NCBI RefSeq assembly: GCF_047345415.1
Contig: NZ_JBLFEP010000001.1
Location: 620,001 to 684,000, forward strand
DNA from: Maribacter_C sp947494565
Lineage (GTDB): Bacteria > Bacteroidota > Bacteroidia > Flavobacteriales > Flavobacteriaceae
DNA length: 64,000 bases
Direction of reading: 5' to 3'
The translations under genes and the position numbers were made by a program. Below the pieces are notes generated by a model. That model saw only the letters and a list, made by a program, of their open reading frames with translations. It ran no database searches and was not told the origin of the DNA. This document shows positions 50,522 through 59,512 of the stretch, in pieces; position 1 is the first letter of the stretch, and each line of letters begins with the position of its first letter.

Positions 50522-51250
50522 TTAAAATCTATTTTTTTGAAAAATGCTTCGTAATTTCATTTTCAACACCCCGAAAATCGCCTCGTTGACTATTGACGAA
50601 CTCATTTTGGATTTACCTTTTACCCGATCCCTAAAAATAATAGAGACTTCCTCTATTTTGTAGTTCAACAAATAGGCCCTAAACTTCATCTCTATCTGAA
50701 AGGCATAGCCTATAAAGCGAATCGAGTCAAGATTCACATGTTCGAGTACATGCTTTTTGTAACAAACGAACCCCGCCGTAGGATCCTGAACCCGCATGCC
50801 CGTTATTATTTTTACGTAAAAAGAGGCGCCATAAGACAATAATACCCTGTACAAAGGCCAATTCACTACATTCACCCCTTTTTTATAACGTGAACCTACT
50901 GCGACATCGGCACCGTTTTTACAAGCCTTGTGCAGTCGTAGTAAATCGGAAGGGTTATGCGAAAAATCGGCATCCATCTCAAAAATGTATTCGTAATTTC
51001 TTTCAATCGCCCATTTAAACCCGTGAATATACGCCGTACCAAGACCTGATTTTTCTTTCCGAACCTCTAGATGCAACCCTTCGGGGAATTCCTTTTGAAG
51101 TTTGATGACCGCTTCGGCGGTGCCATCTGGTGAATTATCATCGACAATGAGTACATGAAAATCCGTCTTTAGGTCGAAAACCGCTCTTATGATAGCCTCG
51201 ATGTTCTCAATCTCATTATATGTAGGGATGATGACTAGGCTATCAGACAT
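50522..51250 (-). CDS. Polyprenol monophosphomannose synthase (DPM1-like GT2)
   Basis: A 242-residue family 2 glycosyltransferase. Nucleotide site PTYNEIENI and DDNSPDGTAEAV, metal site EMDADFSHNP, and GTAYIHGFKWA. It has no C-terminal membrane helices, like soluble DPM1. It would make dolichol- or undecaprenyl-phosphate-mannose, the donor used by GT39/PMT-type enzymes. One such enzyme is encoded immediately upstream on the other strand (51383), which fits a donor-user pair. Confidence 0.9.
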   Translation of the reverse strand: MSDSLVIIPTYNEIENIEAIIRAVFDLKTDFHVLIVDDNSPDGTAEAVIKLQKEFPEGLHLEVRKEKSGLGTAYIHGFKWAIERNYEYIFEMDADFSHNPSDLLRLHKACKNGADVAVGSRYKKGVNVVNWPLYRVLLSYGASFYVKIITGMRVQDPTAGFVCYKKHVLEHVNLDSIRFIGYAFQIEMKFRAYLLNYKIEEVSIIFRDRVKGKSKMSSSIVNEAIFGVLKMKLRSIFQKNRF

Positions 51251-51354
51251 TGACTAAGGTGTATTCGGACAAAAATAGTGTTTTATACCATCTTGAAAAA
51301 TGGCTGCACTGGTTTTATCATTTTTTTAAACACCACAATAATGGCTAGAATTTG

Positions 51355-51362
51355 TAGTTTTG
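51355..51362 (+). promoter_or_regulatory. -7 promoter element of the GT39 gene
   Basis: TAGTTTTG, 20 bases before the ATG at 51383; fits TAnnTTTG. Confidence 0.45.
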
Positions 51363-51382
51363 AAAGGAATTAACCTTGAAAA

Positions 51383-53053
51383 ATGCGCTTCAATCTGCCT
51401 AAGCTATTTTTATACCTGTTAGGTGCCGTTCTTATTCTAAACTTGTTGCAAGCCAACTTCACCAATTTAATATTTGATGAAGCCTATTATTGGTACTACG
51501 CCAAGACTATGGATTGGGGCTATTTTGATCATCCGCCCATGGTGGCTTGGATAATTCAAATCGGTAGTTTTTTCTTTGATGGCGAGCTTGGAGTCCGCTT
51601 TGTGAGCATCTTGTTATCCATAGGTACCCCATTACTTCTTTGGGCGGCTATAGACCACCCGAAGAAAAACGACTATGCACTTCATTTTTTGGTGTTGGTT
51701 TTTTCCATGCCCCTGCTGCATGCGTACGGGTTCTTCACCTTACCGGACACACCCTTACTGTTTTTCACTGCCCTATTTCTTTTATTTTACAAGAAGTTTC
51801 TAAAAGACCCAAATGCGCTATTTGCGGTAGGCTTGGGTCTGGCCATGGCCGGCCTAATGTACAGCAAGTACAATGCGGCCATTATCATACTTTTTGTATT
51901 GTTCTCTAACCTAAAATTGGTATTCAATAAAACAGCATGGCTCGCAGTGGGTATAGCACTTTTGTGCTATGTTCCACATTTTATTTGGTTATACGACAAT
52001 GATTTTATTTCCATACAGTACCATTTAACGGAACGCCCCAACCAAGCCTATGACTTCCTCAAATTTACTGGTGGGTTTTTTGTGAACTTAATCGCATTGT
52101 TCGGCTTTACATTTCCTATTGTATACTGGTCGCTCTACAAAACGGTTTCCAAAGATAAATTTACCAAAGCATTGCTTTACTTGACTTACGGAATCATTTT
52201 GTTCTTCTTTGCTTCCAGCTTTCAGAGACGCGTACAAACCCAATGGCTTATCGCTATTTGCATTCCCATGGTGCTGTTGACATTCGATTATCTTGCAGCC
52301 AATAAGGTGACTGCCAAATGGCTTTTACGGATAGGGTCGTTGAATATCGCAATTTTGCTTTTTGCTCGAATAGGCCTTATCTATGAACCTTTGTTTCCGG
52401 TAACCTATGAGACCCATGGCAACAAGAAGTGGATAAAGGAAATCGAAAATGCGGCAACAGGATCACCCATTGTATTCGAAAATTCGTATCGAGATGCGCC
52501 CATGTACGAGTTTTACTCGGACAAACCCGCTATTTCATTCAACAATATTAGATACCGACAAAATCAGTATTCCATAGATGGGGCCGAAGCCAGTGTTCAG
52601 GGTAAAGAAGTCTACTATCTTTCGAAGTACAGAAAAAAGGCAGGCCGTTCTTTTCCAATGGGCGATGGCCGACATACACTTTACGGTTCGTTCATCCCCA
52701 ATTTTGAATCCTTCAGAAAACTAAAATGCTTGATCCGCTCTGAAGAAATCACTTTCAATACCGAAAAGACACAGACGATGCAGGTGTACAATCCGTATAA
52801 AGAAGATATTCCCATAGAAAAACTGCGCTTCGGTATTGCCTACATGAATGATTATAAGGAAGTACGCGATGTGCTGAAGATGAAAGCGAACCCTAGCGAT
52901 TCCGAGGTTTTACTATTAAAATCAAATGATACGGTAAATTTTACGTTTAAACTACCGCAGACCGATATGAAGCGTCCTGCTTATTTCAAGATAGGGATTT
53001 CTGAAAATGGTCTTCCCTTGGGACTAAACGGAAAAAATATTAAACTGAAGTGA
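51383..53053 (+). CDS. GT39/ArnT-family membrane glycosyltransferase
   Basis: A 556-residue protein with about 11-12 helices in the first 350 residues. The first periplasmic loop has the conserved acidic pair FDEAYYWYYAKTMDWG (Asp-Glu about residue 32) and FDHPPMVAWI, the signature of lipid-linked sugar users (PMT/ArnT/GT39). The C-terminal 200 residues form a periplasmic domain. It would transfer a sugar from polyprenyl phosphate to a protein or lipid outside the membrane. The adjacent DPM1-like enzyme (50522) probably makes its donor. Confidence 0.88.
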   Translation: MRFNLPKLFLYLLGAVLILNLLQANFTNLIFDEAYYWYYAKTMDWGYFDHPPMVAWIIQIGSFFFDGELGVRFVSILLSIGTPLLLWAAIDHPKKNDYALHFLVLVFSMPLLHAYGFFTLPDTPLLFFTALFLLFYKKFLKDPNALFAVGLGLAMAGLMYSKYNAAIIILFVLFSNLKLVFNKTAWLAVGIALLCYVPHFIWLYDNDFISIQYHLTERPNQAYDFLKFTGGFFVNLIALFGFTFPIVYWSLYKTVSKDKFTKALLYLTYGIILFFFASSFQRRVQTQWLIAICIPMVLLTFDYLAANKVTAKWLLRIGSLNIAILLFARIGLIYEPLFPVTYETHGNKKWIKEIENAATGSPIVFENSYRDAPMYEFYSDKPAISFNNIRYRQNQYSIDGAEASVQGKEVYYLSKYRKKAGRSFPMGDGRHTLYGSFIPNFESFRKLKCLIRSEEITFNTEKTQTMQVYNPYKEDIPIEKLRFGIAYMNDYKEVRDVLKMKANPSDSEVLLLKSNDTVNFTFKLPQTDMKRPAYFKIGISENGLPLGLNGKNIKLK

Positions 53054-53054
53054 T

Positions 53055-53717
53055 TTGGAGCCAATTCTAAGAACTATACAACACGTTGATTGGATTACCC
53101 TTCTTCTTTTCGGGAGTTTGATTATGGTGGTTTTGGCGAAAAGCACCTTTTACAATCGATTCTTGAATTTTATCATCTTGCCCTTCAACAACAAATACGT
53201 TTTCATGTATAATAAGAAGGAGAAGTTATTGAACTGGTTTCATATTTTCTTTACTATTTTTCAGGTTATCAATTTCTCCCTTTTCATTTACCTTGCATTG
53301 CAAGTGTTATTTAAAGACACTTCGTTCGCCCTGTTCGATTCTTATGGGTATCCTATCATTTTGGCAGCGGTATTGCTTTTCCTTTTGGTCAAAGTGTCGT
53401 TACAATTGGGCAATGGGTTTATCTTTAATTCAAACAGAACTATCAGCGAACTCATTTTCAAGAAACTATCGTACCTGAATTACAGCGGATTGGTCATGTT
53501 CGCCGCCAATATTATCTTATGTTATGTATTCAAGGACTCAGTAATGGTGGTTTATGTAGCATTTGCCTTGATTCTTTTGATAAATGCCATAGGATGGGTC
53601 ACTCTTTTGAAGAATCATCAAAACTTTCTCGCTGGTAATTTTTTCTATTTTATTTTGTACCTTTGCGCACTCGAAATTGCACCCTTTGTAATCATCGGAA
53701 GTTATCTAAACGATTGA
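53055..53717 (+). CDS. DUF4271 membrane protein
   Basis: A 220-residue protein with about six helices. It starts with TTG (MEPILRTIQHVDWITLLLF), one base after the GT39 stop; the DWITLL opening is usual in this family, so the TTG start is likely real. DUF4271 is restricted to Bacteroidota and lies beside the uroporphyrinogen-III synthase gene in many of them, as here. Function not established. Confidence 0.85.
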   Translation: MEPILRTIQHVDWITLLLFGSLIMVVLAKSTFYNRFLNFIILPFNNKYVFMYNKKEKLLNWFHIFFTIFQVINFSLFIYLALQVLFKDTSFALFDSYGYPIILAAVLLFLLVKVSLQLGNGFIFNSNRTISELIFKKLSYLNYSGLVMFAANIILCYVFKDSVMVVYVAFALILLINAIGWVTLLKNHQNFLAGNFFYFILYLCALEIAPFVIIGSYLND

Positions 53718-53722
53718 GCTAT

Positions 53723-54469
53723 ATGAAAGTAAAGACGATTTTGGTATCGCAGCCAGAACCGAAAATGGAAAACTCCCCCTATTCGAGGTTGATTGAGAAA
53801 GAGAAGGTCAAAGTCGATTTTCGGCCTTTCATTCATGTTGAAGGTGTTGATGCCAAAAACGTGCGTCAGCAAAAAATCGACCTTAAAAATTACACTGCCA
53901 TCATTCTAACGAGTAGAAATGCTGTTGATCACTTTTTTAGAATTGCTGAAGAAATGCGATTCAAGGTTCCAGATAGCATGAAGTACTTCTGTCAATCAGA
54001 GGCCGTTGCTTATTACCTACAGAAATATGTGGTGTATAGAAAACGTAAAATTTACGTAGGCAAGATGAACTTTGCCGATTTAGAGGTTTTATTCAAAAAA
54101 TACAAGGGCGAAACATTTCTTTTGCCTTCTTCGGACACACTCAAGGCAATAGTACCGGAAACACTCGACAAAATAGGAATTAACTGGACAAGGGGTATTT
54201 TTTACCGAACCGTAATCAGTGATCTCTCCGATTTGCGTAATGTGTATTATGATGTTTTGGTCTTCTTTAGTCCATCAGGCATCGAATCACTTTTGAAGAA
54301 TTTTCCTGACTTTGAGCAAAATGATACGAGAATCGCTGTATTTGGAAATAGCACGGTAAAAGCGGCAACAAATGCCGGACTTCGAATCGACATCAAGGCC
54401 CCAACTCCTGAAACGCCCTCAATGACCATGGCACTTCAGCGTTATATTAACGAGGCCAACAAGAAATAG
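53723..54469 (+). CDS. hemD: Uroporphyrinogen-III synthase
   Basis: A 248-residue HemD-fold protein from ATG 53723, five bases after the DUF4271 stop. The two Rossmann-like halves show KTILVSQPEPKMENSPYSRL at the start, YTAIILTSRNAVDHFF, CQSEAVAYYLQKYV, ETFLLPSSD, DVLVFFSPSGIESLLKNF and IAVFGNSTVKAATNAGL. It closes hydroxymethylbilane with ring-D inversion to uroporphyrinogen III in heme synthesis. The family is poorly conserved, but this pattern is typical for flavobacteria. Confidence 0.88.
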   Translation: MKVKTILVSQPEPKMENSPYSRLIEKEKVKVDFRPFIHVEGVDAKNVRQQKIDLKNYTAIILTSRNAVDHFFRIAEEMRFKVPDSMKYFCQSEAVAYYLQKYVVYRKRKIYVGKMNFADLEVLFKKYKGETFLLPSSDTLKAIVPETLDKIGINWTRGIFYRTVISDLSDLRNVYYDVLVFFSPSGIESLLKNFPDFEQNDTRIAVFGNSTVKAATNAGLRIDIKAPTPETPSMTMALQRYINEANKK

Positions 54470-54474
54470 TCAAA

Positions 54475-54870
54475 TCACTTTTTTACGGATTCGGATTTCC
54501 ATACATGGTATCCGGTCACTATCCAGCCCAGTATAAGCAATAGCCCGCCAATGGGGGTCACAAAGCCAATGGTTTTAAAATCGAAACCGGTCAAGGTATT
54601 GGTGGCCAAAAAATAGATGGAAAAGGAGAATAAAAAAATACCGGCCAAGATTAAATAGAACGGGAGTCGTTTCTTTTTACTTGGCAACAGCCCCGTTCCC
54701 CCTAAGACCAGGAGAAAAATAGCATGGTACATCTGATACTTCACCCCGGTTTCAAAGGTTCGTAGCGCATCTGCATCCAAGAGGTTTTCAAGTCCATGCG
54801 CTCCAAAAGCCCCCAAGATGATCCCCAAAACCCCGATGAGCATACCTGTACTGAAAATTGTTCTGTTCAT
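54475..54870 (-). CDS. DUF423 membrane protein
   Basis: A 131-residue protein with four helices and the family signature GAFGAHGLENLL (about 21-32) and TGVKYQMYHAIFLLVLG. DUF423 proteins (YgdD/YwdK type) are widespread inner-membrane proteins without a firm function. It is convergent with hemD, with five bases between stops. Confidence 0.92.
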   Translation of the reverse strand: MNRTIFSTGMLIGVLGIILGAFGAHGLENLLDADALRTFETGVKYQMYHAIFLLVLGGTGLLPSKKKRLPFYLILAGIFLFSFSIYFLATNTLTGFDFKTIGFVTPIGGLLLILGWIVTGYHVWKSESVKK

Positions 54871-54969
54871 AACTTAATGAAGTCCTTTTTTTATAAATGT
54901 AACAATTTGATACCTTAGTATCTTGTTATCACCTGAACAAAGTTACGGCTTGAAAATACGATACGAAGC

Positions 54970-56346
54970 ATGTCTAGAAAAATACTAGTTGTTGGAGCTG
55001 GCAAATCCACATCTTACCTCATCGATTACTTTTTGGAAAAATCGGAATCGGAAAAATTACATTTGACGATAGGGGACATCAATCCAGATGCGATTCCGGA
55101 GCACATCGTGAACCACACGAATTGTTCGGTTATCCCACTTGATATTTTTGACACTGAAAATCGCCAAATAGCCATTGAACAAAGTGATATTGTCGTATCG
55201 ATGCTTCCTGCCCGAATGCACATGGAAGTCGCTCGAGACTGTATCACTTTTGAAAAGCATTTAGTGACCGCCTCCTATGTCTCAAAGGAAATCAAAACAC
55301 TTGATACCGAGGCCAAGAAAAAAGGCTTGGTCTTTATGAATGAAATTGGACTAGATCCCGGTATCGATCATATGAGCGCCATGCAGGTCATAGACCGTAT
55401 TCGAGACCAAGGAGGGCAAATGATTCTTTTCGAGTCTTTTACCGGGGGCTTGGTGGCTCCGGAGAGCGACGACAACCTTTGGAATTACAAGTTCACTTGG
55501 AACCCGAGAAACGTGGTCGTCGCAGGTCAGGGCGGAGCTGCTAAATTTCTTCAGGAAGGAACATATAAGTACATTCCATACCACAAACTCTTTCGTCGAA
55601 CGGAGTTTTTTGAAATCGAAGGCTATGGTCGCTTTGAAGGGTATGCCAATCGCGATTCGCTCGATTACCGTGAGGCTTATGGCTTACATGACGTACTCAC
55701 GCTATATCGCGGTACGATGCGCCGTGTTGGTTTCTCAAAGGCCTGGAATATGTTTATCGAATTGGGAATGACCGACGATAGCTATACTATTGAAAATTCG
55801 AAGGGGATGTCGTTCCGCGAGTTTACCAACTCCTTTTTGCCCTATTCCCCTACGGATAGTGTTGAGCTGAAGCTGCGCCACTACCTTAAAATAGAGCAAG
55901 ATGATATCATGTGGGAAAAGTTTTTGGAATTGAATCTATTCGATTCGAACAAGATCATTCCATTAGAACAAGGGACACCGGCTCAAATCTTGCAATACAT
56001 CTTAGAGGATAGCTGGACGTTGAAAGAGAATGAAAAAGACATGGTAGTGATGTACCACAAGTTCGGCTATGAACTGAGCGGCAAAACATTTCAAATAGAT
56101 GCGAATATGGTCGTTATCGGGGAAAATAGAACCCACACAGCCATGGCAAAAACAGTGGGACTTCCAGTTGCCATTGCGACACTTGCCATTTTGAACAGGA
56201 AAATCACTACTCCGGGGGTTCAGATTCCCATCAAAAAAGAAGTGTACGAACCTATTCTAGAGGAGCTAAAGGCCTATGGTGTCATTTTCAAGGAGTACGA
56301 TGTGCCCTATTTGGGGTACAACCCTGAATCGGTCTATGACAAATAG
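54970..56346 (+). CDS. Saccharopine dehydrogenase family enzyme
   Basis: A 458-residue NAD(P)-dependent enzyme. N-terminal KILVVGAGKSTSYLIDYFL, VVSMLPARMHMEVARDCI and FMNEIGLDPGIDHMSAMQVI are diagnostic of the saccharopine reductase fold. It would interconvert saccharopine with lysine or an alpha-aminoadipate semialdehyde adduct. In bacteria without the fungal lysine route it usually belongs to lysine breakdown. A Lrp-type regulator gene follows 100 bases later, which supports amino-acid control. A small dyad GATACCTTAGTATC (about 54910) lies upstream. Confidence 0.9.
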   Translation: MSRKILVVGAGKSTSYLIDYFLEKSESEKLHLTIGDINPDAIPEHIVNHTNCSVIPLDIFDTENRQIAIEQSDIVVSMLPARMHMEVARDCITFEKHLVTASYVSKEIKTLDTEAKKKGLVFMNEIGLDPGIDHMSAMQVIDRIRDQGGQMILFESFTGGLVAPESDDNLWNYKFTWNPRNVVVAGQGGAAKFLQEGTYKYIPYHKLFRRTEFFEIEGYGRFEGYANRDSLDYREAYGLHDVLTLYRGTMRRVGFSKAWNMFIELGMTDDSYTIENSKGMSFREFTNSFLPYSPTDSVELKLRHYLKIEQDDIMWEKFLELNLFDSNKIIPLEQGTPAQILQYILEDSWTLKENEKDMVVMYHKFGYELSGKTFQIDANMVVIGENRTHTAMAKTVGLPVAIATLAILNRKITTPGVQIPIKKEVYEPILEELKAYGVIFKEYDVPYLGYNPESVYDK

Positions 56347-56448
56347 GTTTTTCACATTTCGTGCCTCTCAAGAAGCGCACCCTACACTTTTCGTTGTTTA
56401 TATTTCGTAGTGATTACGTACTTTTACTAGACATTTGAAACTGTATCG

Positions 56449-56919
56449 ATGAAATCCAATACCAAAAATGTCAAAATAGACGGGATAGACAAAAAAATCC
56501 TAAGGTTCTTAATGTCCGATGCTCGGACTCCAGTTCTTGAAATTGCGCGTAGCATCGGTATCTCCGGAGCGGCCATTCACCAGCGCTTACGCAAATTGGA
56601 AGCTTCTGGACTGTTAGCAGGTTCAAAATTCATCATCAACCCCAAAGTGATGGGCTATACCACGATGGCCTATATCGGAATCTTTTTAGATAAGGCAATG
56701 AGCAATCCTGTTGCGGTGAAGCAGTTGAAGGAAATCGATGAGGTATTGGAATGTCACTACACCACAGGTAATTGGTCTATCCTCATCAAGGTGCTCTGCA
56801 AGGATAATGAGCACTTGATGCACGTGTTGAACAAGGAGATCCAACAAATCGAAGGGGTTTCCCGTACGGAAACCTTTATTTCCCTTCAGCAACAGATCGA
56901 TCGGCAAATCACTATTTAG
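56449..56919 (+). CDS. Lrp/AsnC-family transcriptional regulator
   Basis: A 156-residue regulator. A N-terminal winged HTH (TPVLEIARSIGISGAAIHQR, about 28-47), then the RAM ligand-binding domain (GYTTMAYIGIFLD, ECHYTTGNWSILIKVLC). It probably forms octamers that sense an amino acid. Position next to the saccharopine dehydrogenase gene suggests lysine or another amino acid as effector. Convergent with the acetyltransferase gene by 13 bases. Confidence 0.94.
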   Translation: MKSNTKNVKIDGIDKKILRFLMSDARTPVLEIARSIGISGAAIHQRLRKLEASGLLAGSKFIINPKVMGYTTMAYIGIFLDKAMSNPVAVKQLKEIDEVLECHYTTGNWSILIKVLCKDNEHLMHVLNKEIQQIEGVSRTETFISLQQQIDRQITI

Positions 56920-56932
56920 ACCCTATTTTTTG

Positions 56933-57364
56933 CTACTCACTAAACTCAAATAAGATAAAAGGGTCGTCATCGGGTACTCCTCCGGCGCCCATATAGCATT
57001 TTTGAGCGGCCGTATTCGACGTTTCAGTCCCTACCCAAGCATCTTTACAACCCAAGGTTTTGGCATAGGTCCAGATTTCCTTCACCAAGATCTTACCGAT
57101 TCCTTGCTTCTGATATTCTTCCAGTACGCTTACCTCATTGATGAATAAGGAAGGATCCTTATCAGGATGCACATAGTGAACACCAGACGCCATTCCTACC
57201 ACTTTTGAACCATCTAAAGCCAAAAACAGGTGGTGTCTTGAATCGTTTAAAAACTCTATCGCCCTATCTCGCTTTATGGAATAATCGAAAAGGGCGTCAC
57301 CTACCTTTTCCAAGGCGTTCAGGTCATGTATCGTTGCCTGTCGTATGTCAATCGTATTTTCCAT
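56933..57364 (-). CDS. GNAT-family N-acetyltransferase
   Basis: A 143-residue GNAT fold from ATG 57364 (an ATG 15 bases earlier is possible). Acetyl-CoA motif A is LEEYQKQGIGKILVKEI, followed by KDAWVGTETSNTAAQKCYMGAGG. Similar to aminoglycoside 3-N-acetyltransferase-like GNATs, though the substrate is open. The start lies about 20 bases downstream of the terminator of the metallopeptidase gene. Confidence 0.88.
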   Translation of the reverse strand: MENTIDIRQATIHDLNALEKVGDALFDYSIKRDRAIEFLNDSRHHLFLALDGSKVVGMASGVHYVHPDKDPSLFINEVSVLEEYQKQGIGKILVKEIWTYAKTLGCKDAWVGTETSNTAAQKCYMGAGGVPDDDPFILFEFSE

Positions 57365-57385
57365 CGTATTGATGTTCACGAAAAA

Positions 57386-57411
57386 AACCTGTCCAGCAAT
57401 ACGAACAGGTT
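57386..57411 (-). terminator. Intrinsic terminator of the Zn metallopeptidase gene
   Basis: On the minus strand AACCTGT … ACAGGTT followed by T residues (7-bp stem). Confidence 0.75.
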
Positions 57412-57432
57412 CTATTAGTAGTTGCGGTCAAA

Positions 57433-58131
57433 TTAATCCCTACTTGCGACACGCATCGCAAAGTAAAGTAGGGTCGCTAAGGCACCAATAGCCGCCACTA
57501 GATACGTTCTAGCCGCCCATTTCAAGGCATCTTCAGCGCCGGCATACTCTTCTTGGCTGACCATATTCTTATTCTTTAGCCAGGCCAGCGCACGATTACT
57601 AGCATCGTATTCCACGGGCAAGGTGACAAAACTGAATAGGGTTCCTATCCCATAAAGTCCAACACCGACCCAAGCGATAGTTCCGCCAATAGCCGTGGTC
57701 TGCATTAAGGCCAAGCCCCCAAAAATGACCCACATTGAAAAACGTGAAGTGACATTTAAAATAGGCACCAGCTTTGAACGCATGCCCAACCACTCGTAGG
57801 CCGTTGCGTGTTGCACCGCATGCCCTACCTCGTGAGCAGCCACCGCTGCCGCTGAGGCATTGCGTTGCGCATAGACCCCTTCGCTAAGGTTAACGGTTTT
57901 ATTCGCGGGATTATAGTGATCTGTCAACATGCCGGGGGTTGAAATCACCTTCACATCGCGTATACCATGATCGGCCAACATTTTTTCCGCAATCTCCGCC
58001 CCGCTCATTCCATTCCGCAAATGCACTTGAGAATACTTTTTAAATTTACTTTTTAGTCGACTACTTACCAACATGCTGAATAGCCCGAAGACCCCTGCGA
58101 TGATGATATAGCCCATATCAAATCCAAACAT
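57433..58131 (-). CDS. Zinc metallopeptidase, YugP type
   Basis: A 232-residue membrane metallopeptidase. N-terminal helix (about 8-22), zinc site AAHEVGHAVQHA (His100-Glu-x-x-His104), further helices at about 125-145, 150-170 and 205-225. PGMLTDHYNPANKTVNLSEG is the typical N-terminal domain. Family members are Bacillus YugP-like neutral proteases of unknown substrate. Transcribed after its own start, terminated at 57386. Confidence 0.94.
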   Translation of the reverse strand: MFGFDMGYIIIAGVFGLFSMLVSSRLKSKFKKYSQVHLRNGMSGAEIAEKMLADHGIRDVKVISTPGMLTDHYNPANKTVNLSEGVYAQRNASAAAVAAHEVGHAVQHATAYEWLGMRSKLVPILNVTSRFSMWVIFGGLALMQTTAIGGTIAWVGVGLYGIGTLFSFVTLPVEYDASNRALAWLKNKNMVSQEEYAGAEDALKWAARTYLVAAIGALATLLYFAMRVASRD

Positions 58132-58181
58132 AATTTTATTTTTTGTTAGTGTGTATTAAAATTACAACATAAAAAGCAAAA

Positions 58182-58204
58182 ACCCCGCCATAGTCTGACG
58201 GGGT
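58182..58204 (-). terminator. Intrinsic terminator of ald
   Basis: On the minus strand ACCCCG … CGGGGT followed by TTTTT; 24 bases beyond the ald stop. Confidence 0.85.
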
Positions 58205-58227
58205 CTATTAACTGACAAAATGTACTA

Positions 58228-59328
58228 CTATACCACTTCGGCCTCCCAACCAAAGGCCTCGATAATTTCTTTATACACGACCTCACCCTTGACGATATTC
58301 AATCCTTTTTGAAGTGCCTTATCCGTTTGTGTAGCTTTCTCCCATCCCAAGGCGGCCAACTTCGCCACATAAGGCAGGGTCACATTAGTCAGCGCCACCG
58401 TAGAAGTGTAGGGTACCGCTCCCGGCATATTCGCTACCGAGTAATGCACCACATCATCAATGATATATATAGGGTCTTCATGGGTGGTCGGTCTTGTGGT
58501 TTCTACGCATCCGCCTTGATCCACGGCAACATCAACGATAACCGTGCCCGGTCGCATGTCACGCAACATATCGCGAGTGATCAGGTTTGGTGCTTTGGCC
58601 CCTTTTAATAATACGCCACCAATGATCAAATCATGGGTTTTGATGTGTTTTCGAATATTGAATTCGTTTGAAAATTCGGTCACCACATGCGGTGGCATTA
58701 CATCGTTCACATAGCGCAGGCGTTTCATATTGATATCCATAATCGTTACATGTGCTCCTAATCCTGCTGCCATTTTAGCAGCTTGAATACCTACGACTCC
58801 AGCGCCAAGCACCAATACCTTGCCGGGCTGTACTCCGGGAACTCCACCCAATAACACGCCTCTGCCCTTCACAGGCTTCTCCAAATATTTTGCTCCCTGT
58901 TGAATCGCCATTCTACCGGCTACTTCTGACATTGGTGTCAACAAGGGGAGGGTACCTTCGTCGTCTTCCACGGTTTCATAGGCAATACAAACCGATTGGC
59001 TTGCCAACATGGCTTTGGTCAACGGCTCGCTCGACGCAAAATGAAAGTACGTAAATACAATCTGATCTTTTTGCACCAATTCATATTCTTCAGCAATGGG
59101 TTCTTTGACCTTAACGATCATTTCACTCGCAGCATAGATTTGCCCAATGGTATCTAAAATGATGGCACCAGCGTTTTTGTAATCCATGTCAAAGAAACCA
59201 CTGCCTTCACCGGCAGCGGATTGTATATAAACAGTATGACCATTCTTTACCAGTTCGAATACGCCTGCCGGGGTCATACCGACACGACTTTCATTGTTCT
59301 TGATTTCTTTAGGCACTCCTACTACCAT
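58228..59328 (-). CDS. ald: Alanine dehydrogenase
   Basis: A 366-residue NAD-dependent enzyme. The AlaDH/PNT N-terminus VVGVPKEIKNNESRVGMTPAGV and SAAGEGSGF, the NAD domain VLVLGAGVVGIQAAKMAAGLG, VDVAVDQGGC and the closing MPGAVPYTSTVALTNVTLPY are all present. It reversibly deaminates L-alanine to pyruvate. Length matches alanine dehydrogenase and not the longer transhydrogenase alpha subunits. Own transcript with terminator at 58182. Confidence 0.96.
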   Translation of the reverse strand: MVVGVPKEIKNNESRVGMTPAGVFELVKNGHTVYIQSAAGEGSGFFDMDYKNAGAIILDTIGQIYAASEMIVKVKEPIAEEYELVQKDQIVFTYFHFASSEPLTKAMLASQSVCIAYETVEDDEGTLPLLTPMSEVAGRMAIQQGAKYLEKPVKGRGVLLGGVPGVQPGKVLVLGAGVVGIQAAKMAAGLGAHVTIMDINMKRLRYVNDVMPPHVVTEFSNEFNIRKHIKTHDLIIGGVLLKGAKAPNLITRDMLRDMRPGTVIVDVAVDQGGCVETTRPTTHEDPIYIIDDVVHYSVANMPGAVPYTSTVALTNVTLPYVAKLAALGWEKATQTDKALQKGLNIVKGEVVYKEIIEAFGWEAEVV

Positions 59329-59437
59329 TGTTATGCAATTTAGAATTCAGAACAAAAATGTGACAATTCTAACTTAAATGGAAATAAAATCGATTAAATG
59401 AGGGGGTCAATAGCTGAAAATTGACTTTTTTGGAAGC

Positions 59438-59461
59438 ATACCCCTATAAAAATAGGGGTAT
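59438..59461. terminator. Perfect 10-bp palindromic hairpin between leuS and ald
   Basis: ATACCCCTAT, loop AAAA, ATAGGGGTAT. It follows the leuS stop by about 50 bases on the minus strand and precedes ald by 110. It probably ends the leuS transcript, but could also be an operator for ald. Confidence 0.6.
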
Positions 59462-59512
59462 ATTATAAAATAAAATACATTTGCCTGCCTCTCTACTACA
59501 CCTTCAGTGAGG

